Shown here: piece after piece, positions 8,527 through 14,879 of the stretch | Numbering within the stretch: position 1 is the first letter of the stretch | Layout of the letters: every line of letters begins with the position of its first letter | Origin: Pseudomonadota bacterium | GTDB lineage: Bacteria > Pseudomonadota > Alphaproteobacteria > Caulobacterales > Caulobacteraceae | NCBI GenBank assembly: GCA_023445705.1 | Contig: JAEXKM010000462.1 | Location: 1 to 25,899 of the forward strand | Direction of reading: 5' to 3' | DNA: 25,899 nt | Program-made: the position numbers and the translations under genes | Notes under the pieces: generated by a model | Databases searched by the model: none | The model's input: only the letters and a program-made list of their open reading frames with translations | Told to the model about the DNA's origin: nothing

Positions 8527-8997
8527 ATGGCGGATATCATTCAACTCGACGACACCGATCGCCGGCTGCTGCGCGTGCTGCAGCGAGACGGTCGCATCAG
8601 TAACCTCGATCTCGCCCAACAATGCCACCTGTCGCCCTCGGCCTGCTCTGACCGCCTGCGCCGTCTGCGGGACCGCGGGGTGATCACCGGGTTTACGGCC
8701 CTGCTCGATCCGAAGGCCATCGGACGCGCGCTGCTGATCTTTGTCGAGGTCCAGTTGGACCGCACGACGGGCGACACCTTCAGCGACTTCGCCGCGGCGG
8801 CCCAGAGAACGCCCGAGATTCTCGAATGTCACATGGTCGCGGGCGGCTTCGACTACCTGATCAAGGCGCGGGTCAGCGACATGGAGGCCTATCGCCGCTT
8901 CCTGGGCGAGGTGCTGGTGGCGATGCCGGGCGTCCGGGAGACGCGGACCTACGCGGTCCTGGAGGAGGTGAAGTCCGTCACCGTCCTGCCCATCTGA
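8527..8997 (+). CDS. putR: Lrp/AsnC family transcriptional regulator, proline-responsive PutR type
   Basis: A 156-aa regulator with an N-terminal winged helix-turn-helix (residues about 5-60: LDDTDRRLLRVLQRDGRISNLDLAQQ, then LSPSACSDRLRRLRDRGVI) and a C-terminal RAM/AsnC ligand-binding domain (FVEVQLDR, ECHMVAGGFDYLIKARV, LPGV-like MPGVRETRTYAV). In Rhodobacter, Agrobacterium and relatives, PutR is an Lrp-family protein divergent from putA that activates it in response to proline. Position and family match, so I assign PutR. The start at 8527 is the only sensible ATG; no strong Shine-Dalgarno precedes it. A perfect hairpin terminator follows the stop. Confidence 0.88.
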   Translation: MADIIQLDDTDRRLLRVLQRDGRISNLDLAQQCHLSPSACSDRLRRLRDRGVITGFTALLDPKAIGRALLIFVEVQLDRTTGDTFSDFAAAAQRTPEILECHMVAGGFDYLIKARVSDMEAYRRFLGEVLVAMPGVRETRTYAVLEEVKSVTVLPI

Positions 8998-8999
8998 CG

Positions 9000-9030
9000 A
9001 AAAAGCCCGGGGCTTACGCCCCGGGCCTTT
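9000..9030. terminator. Bidirectional intrinsic terminator between putR and tRNA-His
   Basis: A perfect 9-bp stem, GCCCGGGGC (9005-9013), TTAC loop, GCCCCGGGC (9018-9026). It is followed by CTTT on the plus strand and, read from the minus strand, by five Ts (A9000-9004). It can end both the putR transcript and the converging tRNA-His transcript, more efficiently the latter. Confidence 0.9.
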
Positions 9031-9042
9031 CACGTCTGGCAA

Positions 9043-9119
9043 TGGTACCACCTCTCGGATTCGAACCGAGGACCTCTAGAGCCACAATCTAGCGCTCTAA
9101 CCAACTGAGCTAAGGCGGC
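9043..9119 (-). tRNA. tRNA-His (GTG anticodon)
   Basis: A full cloverleaf on the minus strand: acceptor GCCGCCT pairs with AGGTGGT, D arm GCTC/GAGC, anticodon stem CTAGA/TCTAG around the loop TTGTGGC (anticodon GTG), T arm CTCGG-TTCGAAT-CCGAG, discriminator A73 and encoded CCA. The base before G1 is C and the discriminator is A, so the usual G-1:C73 pair of bacterial tRNA-His is absent, and the end pair is G1:U72. This is the form known from many Alphaproteobacteria. Confidence 0.97.
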
Positions 9120-9135
9120 GCATTGCAAGGCGGCT

Positions 9136-9164
9136 CTTCTAGTCGCACCGCGCGACACGATCAA
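9136..9164 (-). promoter_or_regulatory. Candidate sigma-70-type promoter of tRNA-His
   Basis: Read on the minus strand: TTGATCG (9164-9158), 14 bp, ACTAGAAG (9143-9136), close to the Caulobacter housekeeping consensus TTGACG / GCTANAWC with its short 10-14 bp spacer. The tRNA begins 16 bp downstream of the -10 box. Confidence 0.5.
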
Positions 9165-9210
9165 GAGCCGAACCTGCTCACGGCGCGTCTGCCGCAGGTT
9201 TTTGTGAGGC

Positions 9211-9243
9211 AAAAGAAAAGCCCCGGAGCAGAACTCCGGGGCT
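9211..9243 (-). terminator. Intrinsic terminator of the exbB-exbD-tonB operon
   Basis: On the minus strand a perfect 10-bp stem, AGCCCCGGAG, loop TTCTG, CTCCGGGGCT (9243-9219), is followed by TTTCTTTT. It lies 24 bp after the tonB stop codon. Confidence 0.92.
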
Positions 9244-9267
9244 GATCTCAGTTGCTTCAGACGAAGC

Positions 9268-9981
9268 TTAGCCCTTCGGCAGCGTGAAGCGGATCGGGAT
9301 CCGCACCGTGCCACCTTCGACGGGCGCGCCGTCTTGAGTCTTGGGCCGCATCCGGAAGAGCTTGCTCATCCGGAGCGCCGCAGAACCGAAGTCCTGATCG
9401 GCCGGCTCCTCGGAGTCCACCGAGCAGTTTTCCAGGGTCCCCTTAGCGGTGACCTGGCAGCTCAGCGTCGCACGTCCCTCGATATTCATCCGCATCGCGC
9501 GATCCGGATAGTAACGAGCAACGTCCTCACCCGAGGGACGACGAGCCCAGTCAGGGTTCGTGATCACCGACGGACGCGGCGGAGTCGGCGGCGGAGGCGC
9601 CGGCGGCTTCGGTTCCTCGATCCGCTTCTCAACCGGGGGAACCGGCAGAGGCGGGATCTGCGGAATGTCCGTCGGCACGTTCACCGGAGGCCGCGGTTGC
9701 AGCTTCGGCGGCGGCGGAGGCGGCGTGTTCGGCGGAGGCGGCGGGGGCGGCGGAGGCGGCGGCGGAGCGGGCTTAATGATAGCCACGTCCGTCACGTCAT
9801 CCGAGTACTCCCGATACTTCGGCTCGAACCTGGACTTGTACAAATAGTAGCCAAGGCCAGCGTGCACGATGATGGAGCCAACAATGGCGACAGTGACGCC
9901 AGTGTTACGCTTCTTCTTCGGCTCGTCGAAGACACTGCGCTCGTGGTGCTCTTCATGGGTAGTGTCGGTGGTTTCAGCCAT
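9268..9981 (-). CDS. tonB: TonB family energy transducer
   Basis: A 237-aa protein that carries proton-motive energy from ExbB/ExbD across the periplasm to outer-membrane receptors. A short cytoplasmic N-terminus (residues 1-26) rich in His/Glu/Lys precedes one membrane anchor (about 27-48) that holds the conserved S-x3-H motif (Ser36, His40). The periplasmic linker is very Pro-rich, with 12 consecutive prolines at residues 73-84 and another six after NT. Residues about 150-237 form the TonB C-terminal domain (YYPDRAMRMNIEGRATLSCQVTAKG, then FRMRP and VRIPIRFTLP). A strong Shine-Dalgarno (AAAGGGGGTGA) precedes the ATG. It is the last gene of exbB-exbD-tonB, 14 bp after exbD, with a terminator behind it. 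Confidence 0.95.
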   Translation of the reverse strand: MAETTDTTHEEHHERSVFDEPKKKRNTGVTVAIVGSIIVHAGLGYYLYKSRFEPKYREYSDDVTDVAIIKPAPPPPPPPPPPPPNTPPPPPPKLQPRPPVNVPTDIPQIPPLPVPPVEKRIEEPKPPAPPPPTPPRPSVITNPDWARRPSGEDVARYYPDRAMRMNIEGRATLSCQVTAKGTLENCSVDSEEPADQDFGSAALRMSKLFRMRPKTQDGAPVEGGTVRIPIRFTLPKG

Positions 9982-9995
9982 TCGTCACCCCCTTT

Positions 9996-10427
9996 CTAGC
10001 TTTTGTCTTCGCCGACGAGGGCCACGCTGTAGAAACCGTTGTCCTGAAGCATGTTCATGACGCCCATGAAGTCCCCGTAGAGGACGTCCTTGTCGGCGCG
10101 GATGAAGATGCGTTCTTTCTCCGGATTACGAGCCCCGATCGTGCTGCGCAGAGTGTCTCCGATATCCGCCAGCTCCACTCGGCTGTCACCGATGTAGAGG
10201 GTGCCGCCGGACTGGATGCTGATGTAGACGGGTTTCGGAGGGTTCGTTGAAGGTTTGGCGACGGCGTTTGGCAGAGCAACTTGCACGGTCACGGCGGCCA
10301 TGGGCGCCGCAACCATGAAGATGATCAGGAGCACCAACATAACGTCCACAAAGGGCGTCACGTTGATTTCGCTGTTCGCCTCGACCGCGTACCTGCCACC
10401 CCCAGAACCTGAGAGTTTGGCTCCCAT
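9996..10427 (-). CDS. exbD: Biopolymer transport protein ExbD
   Basis: A 143-aa inner-membrane protein of the ExbD/TolR family. One transmembrane helix near the N-terminus holds the proton-conducting aspartate, Asp28, in the hallmark NVTPFVDVMLVLLIIFM. The rest is the periplasmic domain, with the conserved IRADKDVLYGDFMGVMNMLQDNGF segment late in the protein. It begins 5 bp after exbB ends, with AAAGGGG overlapping the end of exbB as ribosome binding site, and is followed by tonB. The tonB partner makes ExbD a better call than TolR, which would sit with tolA and tolB. Confidence 0.95.
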   Translation of the reverse strand: MGAKLSGSGGGRYAVEANSEINVTPFVDVMLVLLIIFMVAAPMAAVTVQVALPNAVAKPSTNPPKPVYISIQSGGTLYIGDSRVELADIGDTLRSTIGARNPEKERIFIRADKDVLYGDFMGVMNMLQDNGFYSVALVGEDKS

Positions 10428-10432
10428 CTGGG

Positions 10433-11347
10433 TTACGCCCCTTTGTCGAGCTGCCGGGAAATGGCGTTCATCAGTTCAGCAACGAAGCCTTCCGTACGCG
10501 CGCCGAAAGCGGAGATGCGGGTCTGGAAGTAGTTGTAGAAGATAACGGCCGGGATAGCGGCGAACAGACCAATACCAGTGGCGAGCAGCGCCTCGGCGAT
10601 GCCGGGGGCGACGACGGCCAGGTTGGTCGTGTTGGTGTTCGCGATGCCGATGAAGGAGTTCATGATCCCGTAAACGGTACCGAACAGACCGATGAACGGA
10701 CCGGACGAACCAACGGAGGCCAGGAACTGCATGCCGCCCGACAGACGCTTGCCGAGGTTGGCTTGGACCGCGCCGACCGCAGCTTCAGCACGGTGCAGCG
10801 TGGTTTCGCGGTGAGCGCCGCTGACAGCCAGACCGGCTTGACGCGACAGTTCGACTTCTTGGGTCGCCGCGGCGGTCATGTCGGCCAGCGGGTTGCCGCC
10901 GAACTCGTCCGAGGTGGCGATACGGCCCATTTCGTTCACCGACTTGGCGCTGCGGAAAGCTTCGACGAAGCGGTCCGAAGACTTATTCAGCGAGCCGAAT
11001 TCGATCAGCTTGGTGACCAGCAGGGTCCAAGAAAGGATCGAGGCCAGAACCAGGCCGATCATGACGACCTTAACGACCGGCTCGGCGTCAAAGAACATCT
11101 GCATGACGGTCAGCTTGCCGGCATGTTCGATTTGTTCCGGAGCAACGTCAGCAGCCGGGGCGGCGGGGGCGGCGGCGTCAGCAGCCGGAGCGGCGGCGTC
11201 AGCGGCAGGGGCGGCCGGAGCCGCGGCGTCGGCGGCGGCCGGAGCGGCCGGAGCGGCGGCGTCCTGAGCAAACGCCGGCGCGCTCGCCATCAGCGCGACC
11301 GCGCCGAGGAGAGCGATGAAAGGGGTCTTTCGTTTATTGTCGAGCAT
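10433..11347 (-). CDS. exbB: MotA/TolQ/ExbB proton channel protein ExbB
   Basis: A 304-aa inner-membrane protein, the pentameric channel subunit of the ExbB-ExbD-TonB motor. Residues 1-27 look like a cleavable signal peptide (SAPAFA before QDA). Residues 29-70 are a low-complexity periplasmic segment of Ala, Pro and Asp (repeats of AAAPAAPAAD), as seen in ExbB proteins with an N-terminal extension. Then come helix 1 (about 91-113), a long cytoplasmic loop, and helices 2-3 with the family signature FLASVGSSGPFIGLFGTVYGIM and PGIAEALLATGIGLFAAIPAV. I start at the ATG at 11347 because it begins the signal peptide and has AGGA upstream; the open frame extends further but lacks signal features. 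First gene of the operon. Confidence 0.93.
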   Translation of the reverse strand: MLDNKRKTPFIALLGAVALMASAPAFAQDAAAPAAPAAADAAAPAAPAADAAAPAADAAAPAAPAADVAPEQIEHAGKLTVMQMFFDAEPVVKVVMIGLVLASILSWTLLVTKLIEFGSLNKSSDRFVEAFRSAKSVNEMGRIATSDEFGGNPLADMTAAATQEVELSRQAGLAVSGAHRETTLHRAEAAVGAVQANLGKRLSGGMQFLASVGSSGPFIGLFGTVYGIMNSFIGIANTNTTNLAVVAPGIAEALLATGIGLFAAIPAVIFYNYFQTRISAFGARTEGFVAELMNAISRQLDKGA

Positions 11348-11957
11348 CTGTCGCCAGTTCCTGATTGGTCTAGCACGTTTTGGACCGAAGGGTCGTCGCG
11401 CGAGAGCGTCTCCCACCCTAACTAAATAGCCCGTCGCCTCACCCGGTCGCCCGGACGAAGCGCGAGAGCCGCTTCGCTGCGCCCGACCCTGGCGCCTATT
11501 CCACGACGTGAAACTGGGCGTTCGGATACGGGAGCGATCTCTCCTTCCCTAGGGGAACTTGAAATCTTACCGCTATGTTAGACGTGCGGCATGGGTCCTT
11601 TGGCAACCCCTATTCCAAGCGTCAAGGGGGCATACTTTCCCCCGAGACATCAAGAAACACCCGCGCAGGCGAACTATGTTGCGCCGCACAATGCTCACCC
11701 CAAGGAAAGCGGGTCGAAATTCTACTTTTAGAGGAAATATTGTGCTGCAGCGCAGCAATGCTGGCCGAACGCCGATCTTAAAATAACCGACTTGAGCCCG
11801 ACCATTTGGCGCCGGGGCGCACGAAATTCGGTCAGCGCCCCGTCACACAAGCGACATGGGTCCCCAGTACCGCCGAGTCAATCGGCGCAAGGCGCCTGCG
11901 CAGCGTTCAGAAGCCAAGCGTGTCCCAGGCGCCATGGCGCATAGCCGGAGGGATTGG
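11348..11957. other. Gene-free 610-bp intergenic region, partly AT-rich, with several hairpins
   Basis: I find no credible gene between exbB and the acetyltransferase; the short open frames here lack family motifs, ribosome binding sites and normal codon use. The right two-thirds (about 11560-11800) is clearly richer in A and T than its surroundings. Perfect inverted repeats: CGAAGCG/CGCTTCG at 11456-11476 in the exbB leader, GGGGG/CCCCC at 11626-11643, TGCTGC/GCAGCA at 11743-11757 and GGGGCGC/GCGCCCC at 11814-11841. The exbB promoter should lie in the left part. I found no match to a Fur box. A small RNA or a long structured leader is possible but unproven. Confidence 0.5.
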
Positions 11958-12503
11958 ATGCCTAGTGAAAAGGAAAAGATGATTTCGGGAGCGCCTTACC
12001 GGCCCGACGACCCGGAACTCCAAGCCGACCACGCCCGCGCCGTCCGCTGGATGGCCGCCTATAACGCCAATCCGGAATCACCTGCGGGGGAGCGACGCGC
12101 CCTGCTCGCCGCCGGCCTCGGCTTCGTGGGCGAAGGGGTCGCGGTGCGCGGCCCTCTCTATATCGACTACGGCTACAACGTCCGCATCGAGGATGGGGTG
12201 TTCATGAACTATGGCTGCGTCATCCTCGACGTCGCCGAGGTGGTGATCGGCAAAGGCGCGCAAATCGGACCGGGCGTACAGATTCTCGCCGCCGACCACC
12301 CACGCGATCCGGAGCAACGGCGCGCAGGCATCGAGCTGGGCCAACCGGTGCGCATCGGCGCCAATGTCTGGATCGGCGCAGCCGCGATCATCCTTCCCGG
12401 CGTCACCGTGGGCGACGATGCGATCGTCGGCGCTGGGGCGGTCGTCACCCGCAACGTGCCTCCCGGCGCGACAGTCGTGGGCAACCCCGCGCGGGTCCGC
12501 TAG
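11958..12503 (+). CDS. Maltose O-acetyltransferase-type sugar O-acetyltransferase
   Basis: A 181-aa trimeric left-handed beta-helix acetyltransferase of the Maa/LacA/NodL group, which moves acetyl from acetyl-CoA to a sugar hydroxyl. The N-terminal Maa domain is recognisable (EKEKMISGAPYRPDDPEL, then RAVRWMAAYN), followed by hexapeptide repeats (IRIEDGVFMNYGC, VVIGKGAQIGPGV, VRIGANVWIGAAAIIL, VTVGDDAIVGAGAVV). The catalytic His is in LAADHPRDPEQR, and the protein ends in the usual GNPARV. I chose the ATG at 11958 because GGAGG lies at 11947-11951 and the Maa domain starts there. It converges on a glycosyltransferase with a shared CTAG stop. The real acceptor sugar is not known. Confidence 0.88.
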   Translation: MPSEKEKMISGAPYRPDDPELQADHARAVRWMAAYNANPESPAGERRALLAAGLGFVGEGVAVRGPLYIDYGYNVRIEDGVFMNYGCVILDVAEVVIGKGAQIGPGVQILAADHPRDPEQRRAGIELGQPVRIGANVWIGAAAIILPGVTVGDDAIVGAGAVVTRNVPPGATVVGNPARVR

Positions 12504-13465
12504 GTCGGACGGCTCGCCGGCAAGATTCTCGCCTCCGGCGCCAGCCCTTCCCAGGTAGCTTCTAGGGCCGAAAGGAAACGGGCGTAGGACCACCGCTCGG
12601 CGGTCTCGAAACCCGCCTCCCGCATCCGGCGCAGCCCCGCCCCGCCGGTCATCACCAGATCCGCGGCGTCAGCGAGCGCGTCGGCGGCGGCCTCGCAATC
12701 GTCTTCGTCCACCCAAAACCCGTTCTCCGTCGATGCGTACTCCCATCCGCCGATGCCTGTGAAGCCGGCGCACACACATCCGCTGGCCATGGCCTCAAGG
12801 GGTGTCATCCCTACCGATTCAAACCGGCTGAGACTTAGAAAGAGGGTCGAGGCGGCCATGGCCTGCGCCACGAGTTGCTCGCTCACGCCCTCCAGCTGAA
12901 CCCAAGGGAGGCCGGCGTGGGCTGGATGATACCTCGGCAAGAGGGCCCGGATGATGCGCGCCTCACTGATCCGCTTTCGCGGCGAAAGCGCGATCTGGTG
13001 CGTCTTCGTCGCACCGGGCCTGAAAAGCCGCTCGTCGGCGAAGCAAGGTACGATCTCGACCTGCGCGGCCGGATAGACCCGCCGAATGGTTTGGGCGTTC
13101 GCAGCGCCGACGGCGATGAAGGTGGGAAACCGCTCGGGCGGAAATTGATCCAGGCCCTCGAGCGCCAAGGCCGCGAAGGTAAATTGATTCTGCTCGAAGA
13201 CGACGGCGCGTCGGAAATCCCGGGCCGCCGCCTTGATGACGTTTGGCGCATCCGACGGCACCACCATGATATCGTCGGGCCGAAGCGGTGTTTCGACCTC
13301 GATCGGCGCCGAGAAGTTCATCCACTCCGGGAACTTCGAGCTCCGGTTGGTCCACAGGACGGCGTCAAAGCCTAAGGCTCGCAATGCTTCTACGTGGCGG
13401 ATGATCACCTTCTGCCCGCCCGCCACCGCTCCGGTCGGATAACAGGTGTAGACAATTCTCGGCAT
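12500..13465 (-). CDS. Glycosyltransferase (GT-B fold, family 4-like)
   Basis: A 321-aa protein whose C-terminal half has the donor-binding signature of retaining GT-B glycosyltransferases: LFLSLSRFESVGMTPLEAM with the E-x7-E pair, then ASGCVCAGFTGIGGWEY. The N-terminal half starts with a short strand and Gly-rich loop (RIVYTCYPTGAVAGGQKVI) and contains VVFEQNQFTF, as in family 4 enzymes missing a long acceptor domain. No signal peptide or membrane span is visible. I start at the ATG at 13465; the upstream open frame runs across tRNA-Phe and is not coding. It lies 75 bp downstream of tRNA-Phe and is convergent with the acetyltransferase gene. Both enzymes act on sugars, but opposite strands argue against one operon. 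Substrate unknown. Confidence 0.8.
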   Translation of the reverse strand: MPRIVYTCYPTGAVAGGQKVIIRHVEALRALGFDAVLWTNRSSKFPEWMNFSAPIEVETPLRPDDIMVVPSDAPNVIKAAARDFRRAVVFEQNQFTFAALALEGLDQFPPERFPTFIAVGAANAQTIRRVYPAAQVEIVPCFADERLFRPGATKTHQIALSPRKRISEARIIRALLPRYHPAHAGLPWVQLEGVSEQLVAQAMAASTLFLSLSRFESVGMTPLEAMASGCVCAGFTGIGGWEYASTENGFWVDEDDCEAAADALADAADLVMTGGAGLRRMREAGFETAERWSYARFLSALEATWEGLAPEARILPASRPT

Positions 13466-13540
13466 CGGAGCGCGGTAGCACATGCGCGCCAGGGCGCAAG
13501 GCGCCGATGGCGTTCGTCGTCGTAAGCTTTTCGAGAAAGG

Positions 13541-13616
13541 TGGTGCCTGGGGGCGGATTCGAACCACCGACACGCGGATTTTCAATCCGCTGCTCTACCA
13601 ACTGAGCTACCCAGGC
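13541..13616 (-). tRNA. tRNA-Phe (GAA anticodon)
   Basis: A full cloverleaf on the minus strand: acceptor GCCTGGG/CCCAGGC, D arm GCTC/GAGC, anticodon stem GCGGA/TCCGC around loop TTGAAAA (anticodon GAA), T arm GGTGG-TTCGAAT-CCGCC, discriminator A and encoded CCA. It closes the murA-to-yacG chain, as commonly seen in Alphaproteobacteria. Confidence 0.98.
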
Positions 13617-13643
13617 GCCGGTCCCGTCTGCGCGGGAGCCGCG

Positions 13644-13672
13644 TCTATAGAAGAGGCTTCGCGCCCTGTCCA
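13644..13672 (-). promoter_or_regulatory. Candidate promoter of tRNA-Phe
   Basis: On the minus strand TGGACAG (13672-13666), 14 bp, TCTATAGA (13651-13644), the same arrangement as at the two other tRNA genes in the window. The tRNA starts 27 bp after the -10 box, and the element lies just behind the yacG stop codon, so the tRNA need not depend on read-through. Confidence 0.45.
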
Positions 13673-13680
13673 GCGGGGTT

Positions 13681-13845
13681 TCAGTCTTCCTGATTTCCCT
13701 CGCCCGGTTCGTCCTCTTCGGCGGTCGGAATTGCATAGCCGCCGACGAGCCAGCGCTGCAGATCGACGTCCGCGCAACGCTTGGAGCAGAATGGCCGGTA
13801 CTTCGTATCGGCAGGCTTGCCGCAGATCGGACAGGGCGCGCTCAC
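13681..13845 (-). CDS. yacG: DNA gyrase inhibitor YacG (zinc ribbon protein)
   Basis: A 54-aa zinc protein that, in E. coli, binds GyrB and blocks gyrase. Four cysteines form the zinc site: CPIC (Cys5, Cys8) and FCSKRC (Cys20, Cys24), followed by the family's ADVDLQRWLVGGYAIP and an acidic tail. The start is a GTG at 13845 that overlaps the stop of the upstream RNase gene in GTGA, a classic translational coupling arrangement, so no separate Shine-Dalgarno is required. Its small size and GTG start make it easy to miss. The maf - RNase E/G - yacG order is conserved in Alphaproteobacteria. Confidence 0.92.
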   Translation of the reverse strand: MSAPCPICGKPADTKYRPFCSKRCADVDLQRWLVGGYAIPTAEEDEPGEGNQED

Positions 13846-14879
13846 AGGCTTCGCACCTCAAATCGTTCGCGGGGAAGCGCGGCCGCCGGCTCTATGACGA
13901 AGCGCGCGCCGATCTTGCCCGCGAGTTGCTCGGCCAGGGGCGCGGCTGCGACGGCGACCGGCGGCGCGCACGACGCGGCGAGCCTCGCGCCCGGATCGGA
14001 ACGGGCCGCATCCTCGATCGCCCGGATGAGGCGCAGGGCGAGCGTGGTGTCCGAAAGCACGCCGCCAGCGTCGCAGAGCACCTCTGCGATCGGCGGCGTC
14101 CGACGGGGCACGGTTAGTTCCATAGTGCCAAAACGCCCGACCGGCCCGATCGCAACACCGGGATTGTCCGGCGCGAAGGCCGCGCGAGCCGCCGTCAGCA
14201 GCGCATTGCCGTCATGCCCACGGCCCACGAGATCGATCACGACGATACCGCCGAGCCCCTTCAGGCGCAGCAGGCGCGCCGCAGTTTGAAGAGCGGCGAG
14301 ATTGGCTTGGCGGGTCACGCGCTTGGCGTCATTGCCCTTGCGCTCGCCGAGATCGACGTCGATCGCGATGAGCGCGCGGGTCGGTTCGATGGCGATGTTC
14401 CCGCCGCCCGGCAGGCGATGGACGACTTCCAGTGCGTCGGCCTCGGCCTCATCGGCGGCCTGACGCGCCTCCCTGCCCTCGATGATCTCCGCGCCGCGGG
14501 CGAAGGCCTGGAGCTGCTCCTTCAACGAAGGCGGGCCGGCCAGCATTTGCGGCGCCCCCTCGGCCGAACCGATCACCCGCACGGTGGGGAGCTTGTCGCG
14601 GCGCGGCTCGGTGCGGATCTCGACTTCCAGCGCCTGACCTTCCACCGGGCGAGCGTCCGGCTTGAAGGCCATCATCGCCTCGACACCGCCCAGGTCGACG
14701 AAGGCCGAACCGAAGGCCGGCTCCACCTTGCGGACCCGCGCCACGTGCCGGGCGCCAAGGCGCGTGGCCTGGAGGTCGCCATCGCGCGCGATCAGCAGCC
14801 GCTCGGGCCGGCCGTCGAGCATGACCACGGCGCGGCTCTCGCCGATCCCCTGGTCCAGGAAGAGTGTACGTTCGCTCAT
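13842..14879 (-). CDS. Compact ribonuclease E/G family protein
   Basis: A 345-aa member of the RNase E/G family, endoribonucleases that process rRNA and decay mRNA from monophosphorylated 5' ends. An S1-like N-terminal region (VARVRKVEPAFGSAFVDLGGVEAMMAF) is followed by the catalytic DNase I-like core. The two metal-binding aspartates should lie in LIAIDVDLGERKG and in GGIVVIDLVGRG. It is shorter than RNase G (about 490 aa): the zinc-link CPxCxG cysteines and the small C-terminal domain are absent, so tetramer formation by the usual route is unlikely. It sits between maf (ATGA overlap at 14876-14879) and yacG (GTGA overlap at 13842-13845), and is therefore translationally coupled on both sides. 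The full-length RNase E should be elsewhere. Confidence 0.87.
   Translation of the reverse strand: MSERTLFLDQGIGESRAVVMLDGRPERLLIARDGDLQATRLGARHVARVRKVEPAFGSAFVDLGGVEAMMAFKPDARPVEGQALEVEIRTEPRRDKLPTVRVIGSAEGAPQMLAGPPSLKEQLQAFARGAEIIEGREARQAADEAEADALEVVHRLPGGGNIAIEPTRALIAIDVDLGERKGNDAKRVTRQANLAALQTAARLLRLKGLGGIVVIDLVGRGHDGNALLTAARAAFAPDNPGVAIGPVGRFGTMELTVPRRTPPIAEVLCDAGGVLSDTTLALRLIRAIEDAARSDPGARLAASCAPPVAVAAAPLAEQLAGKIGARFVIEPAAALPRERFEVRSL

Noticed and set aside
9720..9770. GGC/GGA-rich repeat that looks like a microsatellite
   Set aside because: It is explained by the poly-proline codons of tonB on the minus strand.
11140..11265. GCGGCG-rich tandem repeat that could be a CRISPR or satellite
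   Set aside because: It encodes the Ala-Pro-Asp segment of ExbB; there are no unique spacers between repeats.
11559..11786. Three overlapping open frames of 61-75 codons in the AT-rich gap
   Set aside because: No ribosome binding site, no recognisable motif, and atypical codon use; both strands give equally good frames, as expected by chance.
13466..13585. Extended start of the glycosyltransferase gene
   Set aside because: The upstream frame runs across the tRNA-Phe gene; the ATG at 13465 starts the fold directly.
13607..13861. 84-codon minus-strand open frame over yacG
   Set aside because: The true YacG frame starts with GTG at 13845 and has the four zinc cysteines; the longer frame has none of the family pattern.
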